DNA from: Paraburkholderia sp.
Lineage (GTDB): Bacteria > Pseudomonadota > Gammaproteobacteria > Burkholderiales > Burkholderiaceae
NCBI RefSeq assembly: GCF_028283785.1
Contig: NZ_JAPWKB010000019.1
Location: 268,001 to 332,000, forward strand
Reading direction: 5' to 3'
Length of the DNA stretch: 64,000 nucleotides
Position numbers and translations under genes: made by a program. The number at the start of each line of letters is the position of its first letter. The first letter of the stretch is position 1. Under the pieces are notes generated by a model. It did not search any database, had not been told where the DNA came from, and saw nothing but the letters and a program-made list of their open reading frames with translations. Of this stretch, positions 51,150 through 59,414 are shown in pieces.

Positions 51150-52832
51150 ATGATCGTTGAATTGATCCGGGCACAGCCCGAGATAGCGCTGTTTGCAAGT
51201 CTTGCGCTGGGTTATCTGATTGGATCGATCAAAATCGGCCCGATCCAGCTCGGCGGCGTATGCGGCACGTTGATCGTCGCGTTGCTGCTCGGACAAACCG
51301 GCGCACGTCTGTCGCCGGACCTGAAGAACATCGCGTTCGCGCTGTTCATCTTCGCGCTCGGGTTCACGGGCGGTCCCCAGTTCTTTGCGAACATCGGGCG
51401 CGGCTGGCGCTACGGCGTGCTGTCGGTGGTCGAGATCGTGTCGGTGATGGCGCTCGTGATGACGGCGGTGACGCTGCTTCATCTCGACGCGGGCACGGCG
51501 GCCGGACTGCTGGCCGGCGCGGCGACGGAATCGGCGGTGATCGGCACGGCGTCGGAATCGATCGGACGGCTCGGCCTCGCGCATGCCGAGACGGTTCGGC
51601 TGCAAGCCAATATCGTGACTGCCTACAGCGTCAGCTACCTGTTCGGGCTGATCACGATCGTGCTCTTCACCAGTCAGTTCGCGCCGTTGCTGCTGCGCGT
51701 CAATCTGCGTGACGAAGCGCTGCGCGTGTGGCGCACGCTCGGCGGCGACGGCGCGCTCGACGAAGGCCAGGCGCTCGCGGCGCCCGCGCTGGTCGGTCGA
51801 GCGTTCCGGGTCGGCGCGGCGGCGGGCATGTCGATCGGTGCGTTCGAGGCCGCGCACGGCGGCAATCTGACCATCGACCAGATCGAACGCGACAACCGAC
51901 TGTTACCCGCCGATCCGCAATGCGTGCTCGCACCCGACGACCTCGTGCTGGTGATGGGCCGCCGCGCCGCGATGGTCGAGGCGGCGGCGTCACTCGGCAC
52001 CGAAGTGCGCGGCGAGCGGTTCGACGCGATGATGGTCGAGCGTCTCGACGTGGTGTTGACGCGTCGCGACGCACACGGGATGACCGTATCGCAGTTGCGC
52101 GACCAGGCGACGCCGGAAAACGGCCGCGGCATCTATATCGCCGCTGTCACACGGCTCGAAACGACGGTCCCCGCATTGCCCCACACCGAACTCAATCGCG
52201 GCGACGTGCTGACGCTGGTCGGCGCGAAAGCCGATGTGACGCGCGGCGCGCGGCGTCTCGGCTACGCCGTCGCCGCCACCGAAAAAACCGACTTCGTCTA
52301 TCTCGGACTCGGCGTGCTGCTCGGCATGGCGATCGGGCGGCTCGGCGTGACCGTCGGCGGGGTGTCGATCGCGCTCGGCACGGGCGGCGGTTGCCTGCTG
52401 TCGGGACTGCTGTTCGGCTGGATCCGCTCGCGTCATCCGGCGATCGGCTCGTTGCCGTCGGCGGCGGCGCAAATTCTCAAGGACTTCGGCCTCGCCACGT
52501 TTATCGCGGCAGTCGGCTTCTCGGCCGGCCCGGACGCGATCCGGCTGGTGGAGCAATACGGGCTGGCGCTGCCGCTGGTCGGTGTGCTGATGGTGTTGGT
52601 GCCGGGCCTGCTGTCACTGTGGGTCGGCCGGCGCGTGCTCAAACTCGAAACCCCGATGCTGCTCGGCGCGATTGCCGGTCAGCAATGCAGCACGCCCGCG
52701 ATCAGCGCGCTGGTCGGCGTCGCGGGCAATTCCACGCCGGTGATCGGCTACACGATCACCTATGCGCTCTCGAACGTGCTGTTGCCGCTACTCGGACCGG
52801 TGGTCGTCGGACTCGTCGGGACGGGCGGTTGA
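51150..52832 (+). CDS. aspT: Aspartate:alanine antiporter, first copy (AspT/AAE family)
   Basis: Encodes 560 residues. Two hydrophobic halves (about 10-170 and 380-560) flank a cytoplasmic part with two TrkA-C-like domains (about 205-375; GRAFRVGAAAGMSIGAFEAA and VLTRRDAHGMTVSQLRDQA). Each half has a repeat core: LLAGAATESAVIGTASESIG near 120-139 and the reciprocal LGAIAGQQCSTPAISALVG near 507-525. AspT exchanges external L-aspartate for internal L-alanine; with aspartate 4-decarboxylase this makes a proton-motive metabolic cycle. It starts the operon and is followed by a second copy of the same length. Confidence 0.92.
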   Translation: MIVELIRAQPEIALFASLALGYLIGSIKIGPIQLGGVCGTLIVALLLGQTGARLSPDLKNIAFALFIFALGFTGGPQFFANIGRGWRYGVLSVVEIVSVMALVMTAVTLLHLDAGTAAGLLAGAATESAVIGTASESIGRLGLAHAETVRLQANIVTAYSVSYLFGLITIVLFTSQFAPLLLRVNLRDEALRVWRTLGGDGALDEGQALAAPALVGRAFRVGAAAGMSIGAFEAAHGGNLTIDQIERDNRLLPADPQCVLAPDDLVLVMGRRAAMVEAAASLGTEVRGERFDAMMVERLDVVLTRRDAHGMTVSQLRDQATPENGRGIYIAAVTRLETTVPALPHTELNRGDVLTLVGAKADVTRGARRLGYAVAATEKTDFVYLGLGVLLGMAIGRLGVTVGGVSIALGTGGGCLLSGLLFGWIRSRHPAIGSLPSAAAQILKDFGLATFIAAVGFSAGPDAIRLVEQYGLALPLVGVLMVLVPGLLSLWVGRRVLKLETPMLLGAIAGQQCSTPAISALVGVAGNSTPVIGYTITYALSNVLLPLLGPVVVGLVGTGG

Positions 52833-52917
52833 GCGGCCAGTCCGCATCGTCGAGCTATTTCAACCGGATTACGCAGGCGCTTCCCGTACAGCAATCACCA
52901 CTCTCAGCGAGGGCATG

Positions 52918-54600
52918 ATGGACTGGATACACGGCATCTTTCACAAGTCACCGGAAATCGCGTTGTTTTTATCGTTGGCGGTGGGGTATTTCATCGGCCA
53001 GATCAACTTCGGCAAATTTCAGCTCGGCGGCGTGGGCGGCTCGCTGCTGGCGGCCGTGGTGATCAGCCAGGCCGGCGTCACGATCGACAACGGCGTCAAG
53101 GCCGTGATGTTTGCCGTGTTCATCTACGCGGTCGGCTACGACTCGGGGCCGGGCTTCTTCAACTCGCTCAATCGCAAGACGCTGCGCGAGATCGCGATGG
53201 CGGTGTTCATGGCGGTCACGGCACTGATCACCGTGGTGATCTGCGCGAAGGTGTTCGGCCTGAACAAGGGTCTGGCAGCCGGACTGGCCGGCGGCGCGAT
53301 GACGCAGTCGGCGATCATCGGCACGGCCGGCGACGCGATCGCGCGGCTCGGTTTGCCCGACGCGGAAATGAAGTCGTTGCAATCGGACGTGGCGATTGCG
53401 TATGCGGTGACCTACGTGTTCGGCTCGCTGGGCGCGATCATCGTCTGCGTGAACATCTTGCCGAAGTTCATGGGACAGGGCTTGCGCGAAGCGGCGGTGG
53501 ACGCCGAGCGCGACCTGACTTCGGGCGCGCCGTCGCACGCGCCGGGACAACTTGCGGCGATGCCCGAACTGGTCGGGCGCGCGTACAGGATCGACGTCAG
53601 CGCGGGCAAAACCGTGAAGGCGATCGAAACCCAGCATCAGGATCTGCTGACGATCGAGCGGGTCAAGCGTGACGGCAAACCGCTCGAACCGACGCCCGAT
53701 CTCGTGCTGAATCACGACGACATCGTGCTGGTGGTGGGTCGACGCGACGGCGTGGTTGCGTTCGGCGCGAACGGCAGCGAAGTCGCGGATGTCGAGGACA
53801 TGGGCGTCGTCATGCAGACCCGGCAAGGCGTGTTCACCCGCAAGGGCATGAACCACACGACCATCGCCGCCGCGCGCGAACTGGTGGATCGCGATATGCG
53901 TCACGGCGTGTATATCCAGAGCGCGACGCGCGCCGGCCAGCCGTTACCGATCCTGCCCGAAACCGAGTTGCAGCACGGCGACGTGATCACCTTCTACGGC
54001 GCGCCGAAAGACACCAAACGCGCCGTCGATGCCGCCGGTTACGAGCTTCCGTACACCATCAAGACCGACTTCATCTACATGGGCGTCGGGATGGTGATCG
54101 GGCTGCTGATCGGGCTGATCGTGATCAATGTCGCCGGCATTCCGCTGACGCTCGGTTCGGGCGGCGGTTGCCTGCTGGCCGGGCTGGTGTTCGGCTGGAT
54201 GCGCGGCAAGCATCCGATGTACGGCGTGATGCCGTCCGCCGCGTCGCGGCTCCTGCAGGACTTCGGGCTGGCCGCATTCGTCGCGGTGGTCGGGCTGAAC
54301 TCCGGGCTTCAGGCGGTCGTGACGGTCGAAAAACTCGGTATCACGATCTTCCTGCTCGGCGTGTTCGTCACGCTGTTTCCGCTGCTGCTGACGATGGCGT
54401 TCGGACGCTGGGTGCTCGGCTACAAGAATGCCGCGCTGCTCGCGGGCGCGCTGAGCGGCTCGCGCAGCGCGAATCCGGCCTTTGGCGGCGTTCTCGACAA
54501 GGCCGAAAGCGCGGTGCCGACCGCGCCGTTCGCGATCACCTATGCACTAGCCAATGTGTTGTTGACGCTGCTCGGGCCGCTGGTCGTCGGCCTCGTGTGA
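52918..54600 (+). CDS. aspT: Aspartate:alanine antiporter, second copy (AspT/AAE family)
   Basis: Encodes 560 residues, the same length and domain order as the upstream copy. LAAGLAGGAMTQSAIIGTAG marks the first half, and LAGALSGSRSANPAFGGVLD corresponds to the QQCSTPA site of copy one but with SRSANPA. That difference lies in the substrate-region repeat and suggests a changed specificity or exchange mode. Two adjacent ATGs are possible starts; the second, at 52918, has better spacing from GCGAGGG. The gene begins 85 bases after the first copy and precedes the decarboxylase gene by 134 bases. Confidence 0.92.
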   Translation: MDWIHGIFHKSPEIALFLSLAVGYFIGQINFGKFQLGGVGGSLLAAVVISQAGVTIDNGVKAVMFAVFIYAVGYDSGPGFFNSLNRKTLREIAMAVFMAVTALITVVICAKVFGLNKGLAAGLAGGAMTQSAIIGTAGDAIARLGLPDAEMKSLQSDVAIAYAVTYVFGSLGAIIVCVNILPKFMGQGLREAAVDAERDLTSGAPSHAPGQLAAMPELVGRAYRIDVSAGKTVKAIETQHQDLLTIERVKRDGKPLEPTPDLVLNHDDIVLVVGRRDGVVAFGANGSEVADVEDMGVVMQTRQGVFTRKGMNHTTIAAARELVDRDMRHGVYIQSATRAGQPLPILPETELQHGDVITFYGAPKDTKRAVDAAGYELPYTIKTDFIYMGVGMVIGLLIGLIVINVAGIPLTLGSGGGCLLAGLVFGWMRGKHPMYGVMPSAASRLLQDFGLAAFVAVVGLNSGLQAVVTVEKLGITIFLLGVFVTLFPLLLTMAFGRWVLGYKNAALLAGALSGSRSANPAFGGVLDKAESAVPTAPFAITYALANVLLTLLGPLVVGLV

Positions 54601-54734
54601 TGCGTCGTTCGAAAACGGGATCTACCTCCTGACTCTGCATTTTCCGATTTGCGTTTTCTTGCGTTGACGCCGGTGACACGCCATCGATGCGCGTCGTCCC
54701 GGCGATTTTCACCCCTGCCTCTGGAGAGCGTGAC

Positions 54735-56385
54735 ATGTCAAAAGCGAAGAGCGACAACGAACAGGCGAAACTGGCTGCACTGAGCCCGTTCGAACTGAAG
54801 GACGAGTTGATCAAGGCAGCGGGCGGCGGCGCGATCGAGCGCCCGGCCAATGCGGCGATGCTGAACGCCGGACGTGGCAACCCGAACTTTCTCGCGACGA
54901 TTCCCCGTCACGGTTTCTGGCAACTCGGCCTGTTTGCGATGCGCGAGTCGGAGCGCTCGTTTGCGTTCATGCCCGAAGGCGTCGGCGGCTTTCCGCGCCG
55001 CGACGGTCTCGAAGAGCGCTTCGATCTGTTCCTGCGCGAGAACAAAGGCGTCCCCGGGCATCGACTTTCTGCGCGGCGCGGTGTCGTATGTGCGCGATCA
55101 GCTCGGCTATTCCGCCGGCGATTTCCTCTACGAAATGTGCGAAGGCATTCTGGCGTCGAACTATCCGGTGCCGGACCGGATGCTGAAGCTGTCGGAGCTG
55201 ATCGTCGGGCAATATTTGCGGCGCGAGATGGTCGGCAAGCATCCGTTTGTCGGCGAGTTCGACGTGTTCGCGGTGGAAGGCGGCACGGCCGCGATGACGT
55301 ACATCTTCAACACGATGCGCGAAAATCATCTCATCAAGCCGGGCGACACGATCGCGCTCGGCCGCCCGATTTTCACGCCGTATATCGAGATTCCGACGCT
55401 CAACGACTACCAGTTGAAAGTCGTGAATCTCGATGCCGACGTGGCGAACGGCTGGCAGTATTCGAAGGCCGAGCTCGACAAGTTGCGCGATCCGAAGGTG
55501 AAAGCATTTTTCCTCGTGAATCCGAGCAATCCGCCTTCGGTGAAGATGGACGACGAGAGCCTTCAATACATTGCGGATATCGTCAAGGAACGACCCGATC
55601 TGATTCTGCTGACCGACGACGTATATGGCACGTTCGCCGACGACTTCGTTTCACTGTTTGCGCTGGCGCCGCATAACACCATTCTGGTTTATTCGTATTC
55701 GAAGTATTTTGGTGCGACCGGCTGGCGGCTTGGCGCAATTGCGACGCATCGCGATAACGTGCTCGATAAACTGATTGCCGATTTGCCAAAAGAGGCGAAA
55801 AAGCAACTGCATGCGCGTTATGAATCGATTACGACAGATCCCGATAGTCTGAAGTTTATCGATCGTCTGGTGGCGGATAGCCGTACAGTCGCATTGAATC
55901 ACACGGCGGGTTTATCGACGCCGCAACAGGTTCAAATGGTGCTGTTTTCGCTTTTCTCGCTAATGGATACGCCGGACGCATACAAGAGCGCATTGAAGCG
56001 GCTGATTCGCAAGCGCAAGCAGGCGCTATACGAAGAAGTGGGCATTACCTTCGAAGACGACGATCCTAATCAGGTCGATTACTACACGATTCTGGATATG
56101 GAGTTTCTTGGCGAGCGGATGTTCGGCCGTGAGTTCGTCGACTGGCTGTTCAAGAACACGGAGCCGACCGAACTGCTGTTCAGGCTCGCACGGGAAGCGC
56201 GGGTGGTGTTGCTGCCTGGGCGCGGATTCGGCACCGCGCACCCGTCGGGACGCGTATCGCTGGCGAACCTGAACGAAGCGGATTACCGGCAGATTGGCCG
56301 CGCGATGCGCAAGCTGATCGAGGAGTACGTGGAGCGGTTCAATGCCGCGACGGGCAAGTCGCTGGACAAGACGAAGGTGAAGTAG
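54735..56385 (+). pseudogene. aspD: Aspartate 4-decarboxylase with a single-base frameshift
   Basis: The N-terminal 105 or so residues (SPFELKDELIKAA, LNAGRGNPNFLATIPRHGFW, FAFMPEGVGGFPRRDGLEER) read in one frame up to about 55052. The rest (IDFLRGAVSYVRDQLGYSAG onward, PLP lysine in YSYSKYFGATGWRLG) reads in the +1 frame to 56385. The break lies in a run of four C at 55052-55055; removing one C restores VPGIDFLRGAV and a product of about 549 residues, the family length. The enzyme is a PLP aminotransferase-fold beta-decarboxylase giving alanine and CO2. All visible catalytic regions are otherwise intact, so a sequencing error, a recent mutation or a translational frameshift are all possible. 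Confidence 0.88.
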
Positions 56386-57125
56386 ACGCGGGGCGCAGCA
56401 CCGTGGCGAGGCAAGCGTGAAGCTTGCCTCGTCGTCAATAAAGAGACCTATTCAGATTGCCTGATGCGGACGGCGGAGCCGACTTGCGCGATGGGCGACT
56501 GAATAGGCCGCATGAAACGATGTCAGCGGAAAACTTTAATTGGATGAGATAGCGGCCGGGTTGCGATGATAGCCGGCGCAGATGCGCAATCTGATTCCTG
56601 ATTGCGGCGATTTCTCCAGTTGCCAAACATATTCTTGTGATGAAAGCGAGATTAACCTTAAAATAAGGATTAACAAAACCAATAAAAACATGGCTGGTTT
56701 GAACTGGAGTCGCAGCAGGCCGTTTTATTGCTGGTCGAGCCGATCATACACTCGTGCCGCAGACTTGAGCGCCGCAAATTGCAAGCCTCCCCTCATATAT
56801 TTTACAAACATATTTGCGTGGCGATAGTTCGCGTTTATCTGCGGTTTTTATTCGTCAGACGGTCGCGTTGGTTAATTCTTGTAGAGTCATGCCATGCGTC
56901 ATCGCGATACGCTGGCTCTTAACTTTTTATAGCGGAAAGTGACGTATTCGGGATTATCTCTGGTGCCCTGATAATGCCGCATCGATTCGATCCGTGCGTC
57001 GTTCACCGCGCATTGGTGTGCACGAATCGCTTGCACAAATGCGCCATTCCGGTGAATGATCGTTTAGCCGGTGCCTCACCGTTGGGGTGACGCGGGCGGC
57101 TGAACAACGATCCACCGTACCCACC
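56386..57125. other. AT-rich intergenic region before the class V aminotransferase gene
   Basis: About 740 bases without a convincing gene. A hairpin CGAGGCAAGC-GTGAA-GCTTGCCTCG (56407-56431) follows the decarboxylase and may end that transcript, though it lacks a T run. An inverted repeat CCTTA-AAA-TAAGG with TTAA flanks lies at 56652-56673. The part 56620-56930 is much richer in A+T than the rest of the window. Confidence 0.6.
56407..56431 (+). terminator. Terminator-like hairpin after the decarboxylase gene
   Basis: Perfect 10-bp stem CGAGGCAAGC / GCTTGCCTCG with a GTGAA loop, 22 bases beyond the stop. No T tract follows, so termination may be weak or Rho-assisted. Confidence 0.55.
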
Positions 57126-58340
57126 ATGTTGATCACTACGACCGCATTTACCGCTGTGCCTTGTCCTGAAGTCGATTCGCTCGACGCCATTCTTCCCGAA
57201 GAGCCGTTGCTGATGATGGGCGCGGGTCCGGTGCCGATTCCGGCCGCGGTGGCCAAGGCGAACGCGATCGTGATCAACCATCTGGGCGAGACGATGGTGA
57301 AGGTGATCGGCCAGGTCAAGACGATGGCGCGGTACGTATTCCAGACGCGCTCGAAATGGGTGCTGGGCGTGGCCGGTCCCGGTTCCGCCGCGATGGAAAT
57401 GGCGATCAGCAATCTGGCATGGCAGGGCACGCGTGTGCTGAGCATCCAGAACGGGTTTTTCAGTGCGCGGATGGCGGAGATGGGACGGCGGGTCGGTGCC
57501 GAGGTATCGGTGCTGGACGTGCCGGACGGCACCGTCGCAAGTCTTGAGCAGGTCGCCGCCGCGATTCGTCGCGAGCGTCCGGAGATCGTGACGATCGTGC
57601 AGGGCGAGACCTCGAACACCGTCTGGAATTACCAGTTGAAGGAGATTGCCGAGCTGGCGAAGGCCGCGGGCGCGCTGGTGATCGTCGATGCGGTGTGTAC
57701 GTTGAGCACGATGCCGCTGGAGATGGACGCATGGGGCATCGACGCGGTGATTACCGGCGGGCAGAAGGGTTTGTCGTCGATCCCGGGCGTGTCGCTGATC
57801 GCGTTTTCGGACGAAGCGTGGGCGCGTGTGAAAGGGCGGACCGCGTCGAATGCGCACTGGTGCCTGGACGCATCGCTCGCGGAGAATTTCTGGCACAACG
57901 CCGGGTATCACTACACCGCGCCGGTGTCGGGCGTGCTGGCGTTGCACGAGGCGCTGCGGCTGGTGTGTGCGGAGACGCTGGAGAAGCGTTTCGCGCGGCA
58001 TTTGAAATGTTCGGTAGCGTTGCAGGCGGGGATTTCGGCGATGGGGTTGAAGTTGTATTCGCCTGCGGCGTGCCGGTTGAATTCGGTGGTTGGGATCGAG
58101 GTGCCTGATGGGTTGAGTCCCGCGGACGTGTGCGGGCATATTTCGCGGCATCATCAGGTGGAGATTTCAGGTTCGTTTGGGTTGCCGATTGTCCGGATTG
58201 GGCAGATGGGGGAGCAGTGTCGTGCTCATAATCTGTTCAGGACGTTGCATGCGTTTGGGCGGACGATGGTGGATCTTGGCGTGGCGGTGGAGTTGCCTGC
58301 CGGGGTGGCGGCGTTGGAGAAGGCTTTGAGTGGGAAGTGA
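57126..58340 (+). CDS. Class V PLP-dependent aminotransferase
   Basis: Encodes 404 residues. The class V layout is clear: LLMMGAGPVPIPAAVAKANA near 28-47, WVLGVAGPGSAAMEMAISNL near 77-96, VIVDAVCTLSTMPLEMDAWG near 187-206, and ITGGQKGLSSIPGVSLIAFS near 211-230, where the Lys binds PLP. The pattern is that of the alanine-glyoxylate / serine-glyoxylate / pyridoxamine-pyruvate group; which of these cannot be decided. It stands alone between two long non-coding regions. The last third shows more G-ending and T-containing codons than its neighbours. The ATG at 57126 gives the family N-terminus. Confidence 0.87.
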   Translation: MLITTTAFTAVPCPEVDSLDAILPEEPLLMMGAGPVPIPAAVAKANAIVINHLGETMVKVIGQVKTMARYVFQTRSKWVLGVAGPGSAAMEMAISNLAWQGTRVLSIQNGFFSARMAEMGRRVGAEVSVLDVPDGTVASLEQVAAAIRRERPEIVTIVQGETSNTVWNYQLKEIAELAKAAGALVIVDAVCTLSTMPLEMDAWGIDAVITGGQKGLSSIPGVSLIAFSDEAWARVKGRTASNAHWCLDASLAENFWHNAGYHYTAPVSGVLALHEALRLVCAETLEKRFARHLKCSVALQAGISAMGLKLYSPAACRLNSVVGIEVPDGLSPADVCGHISRHHQVEISGSFGLPIVRIGQMGEQCRAHNLFRTLHAFGRTMVDLGVAVELPAGVAALEKALSGK

Positions 58341-58407
58341 ATAGGTTTGGTTTTTTGGTTTTTTGTTTTTTTCATTTGTGGGTTTTTGATTTGATGCGGC
58401 GGGGTGG

Positions 58408-58580
58408 TTGTCCCGGTTTCGCGTCGGTCTGCCTGGATCGTCCCTGTGCGGGACCGCACCTACTTTTCTTTGCTCGCGCAAAGAAAAGTAGGCAAAAGAA
58501 AGCGCGTTTACACCGCCACTCCGTAGCGAGTGGCGTCTACTGACTTTCGGGTAGTGGTCCGCGCACGATTTGAGTTGCCG
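58408..58580. repeat. Left arm of a 173-bp inverted repeat
   Basis: From TTGTCCCGGTTT to GAGTTGCCG this matches the reverse complement of 58996-59168 with few mismatches. It contains a nested perfect 15-bp hairpin, CCTACTTTTCTTTGC (58459-58473), loop TCGC, GCAAAGAAAAGTAGG (58478-58492). Confidence 0.88.
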
Positions 58581-58800
58581 CGCCACATGTCTTGGTGACA
58601 AGGCAGTCATTCGTTCCGGCTGTCCGCTCCGCGACAGCCGACGGGCACAGCCCCGTCTTTATCTCTTGGCGCCATCCGCGCGCTGCACTCCGTCGGTCCC
58701 AACACCCATTTTCCTGGCATGCGCCGGTCTGTTCTCGCGCGCAAGATTCCAGGCCAATCAGGCCGTAGCAACCATCGTGAAAACGGACGAATAGTCTGAT

Positions 58801-58975
58801 GCAAACCGCGCTTTGGTCGGGGCGCTGGAACCGTCGAAACGGCGTGCAAACGGTGCGACGCAAACCGGGTTCTGAGTTGGGCGTCGGAACCGTCGAAGCG
58901 GCGGGCAAACGACGTGGCGAAAATGGGTTTTTGAACTGGGCTACCGCCGCGGAGCGGGCGGGATGTGCCGGCGCG
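58801..58975. repeat. Degenerate 59-bp tandem repeat inside the element
   Basis: GCAAACCG at 58801 and 58860, GGAACCGTCGAA at 58827 and 58886, and GC-GCAAACG at 58842 and 58901 all repeat at 59 bases. A third, more diverged unit starts near 58918. Confidence 0.6.
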
Positions 58976-58995
58976 GACCACCGGGAAAAACGGAC

Positions 58996-59168
58996 CGGCA
59001 ACTCCAAACGTGCGCGGTCCACTACCCGAAAGTCAGTAGACGCCACTCGCTACGAAGAGGCGGTGTAAACGCGCTTTCTTTTGCCTACTTTTCTTTGCGC
59101 GAGCAAAGAAAAGTAGGTGCGGTCCCGCACAGGGACGATCCAGGCAGACTGACGCGAAAACGGGACAA
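58996..59168. repeat. Right arm of the 173-bp inverted repeat
   Basis: Reverse complement of the left arm, including the same nested 15-bp hairpin at 59084-59117 with loop GCGA. The arms are separated by 415 bases. Confidence 0.88.
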
Positions 59169-59248
59169 AGCGAGCAAAACCAGGCATACCGTCGCGAACC
59201 CGGGACAAAGCGAGCAAAACCAGGCAAACCACCGCGAACCCGGGACAA
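59154..59248. repeat. 40-bp tandem repeat
   Basis: Units start at 59154, 59194 and 59234 (the third is partial) with GCGAAAACGGGACAAAGCG and GCGAACCCGGGACAAAGCG, followed by AGCAAAACCAGGCA. The first unit overlaps the right arm, and the CCAGGCA at 59141 fits the same period. Confidence 0.8.
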
Positions 59249-59414
59249 CCAACGAACACCATCCAACCCAACCCCAAACCCCTAGTACAAACCCTACCCC
59301 CAATGAAAACAAATTGGTCAAACATTCTTTCCATGTAAATATACTTTCACCCAAACCGCAAACCAGCCGAAGGCAAAAAACCCAAACCCCGGCCCCAGCC
59401 AGCGCCCAACCGAC

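Larger units (their letters stand above)
58341..59414. other. Long non-coding region with a composite repeat element
   Basis: The first 70 bases are a T/G-rich tract with runs of six and seven T. Then comes a 761-bp element with 173-bp inverted arms (58408-58580 and 58996-59168), with a 415-bp interior that includes a 59-bp degenerate tandem repeat. A 40-bp tandem repeat overlaps its right edge. The last 150 bases before the RpiR gene are C/A-rich. No protein-coding frame is convincing. Confidence 0.75.

Noticed and set aside
58570..59068. Short open frames inside the inverted-repeat element
   Set aside because: The same amino-acid strings appear on both strands because of the inverted arms; they are repeat translations, not genes.
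58408..59168. Insertion sequence with terminal inverted repeats
   Set aside because: No transposase frame inside and no target-site duplication was seen at the edges; kept only as a repeat element.
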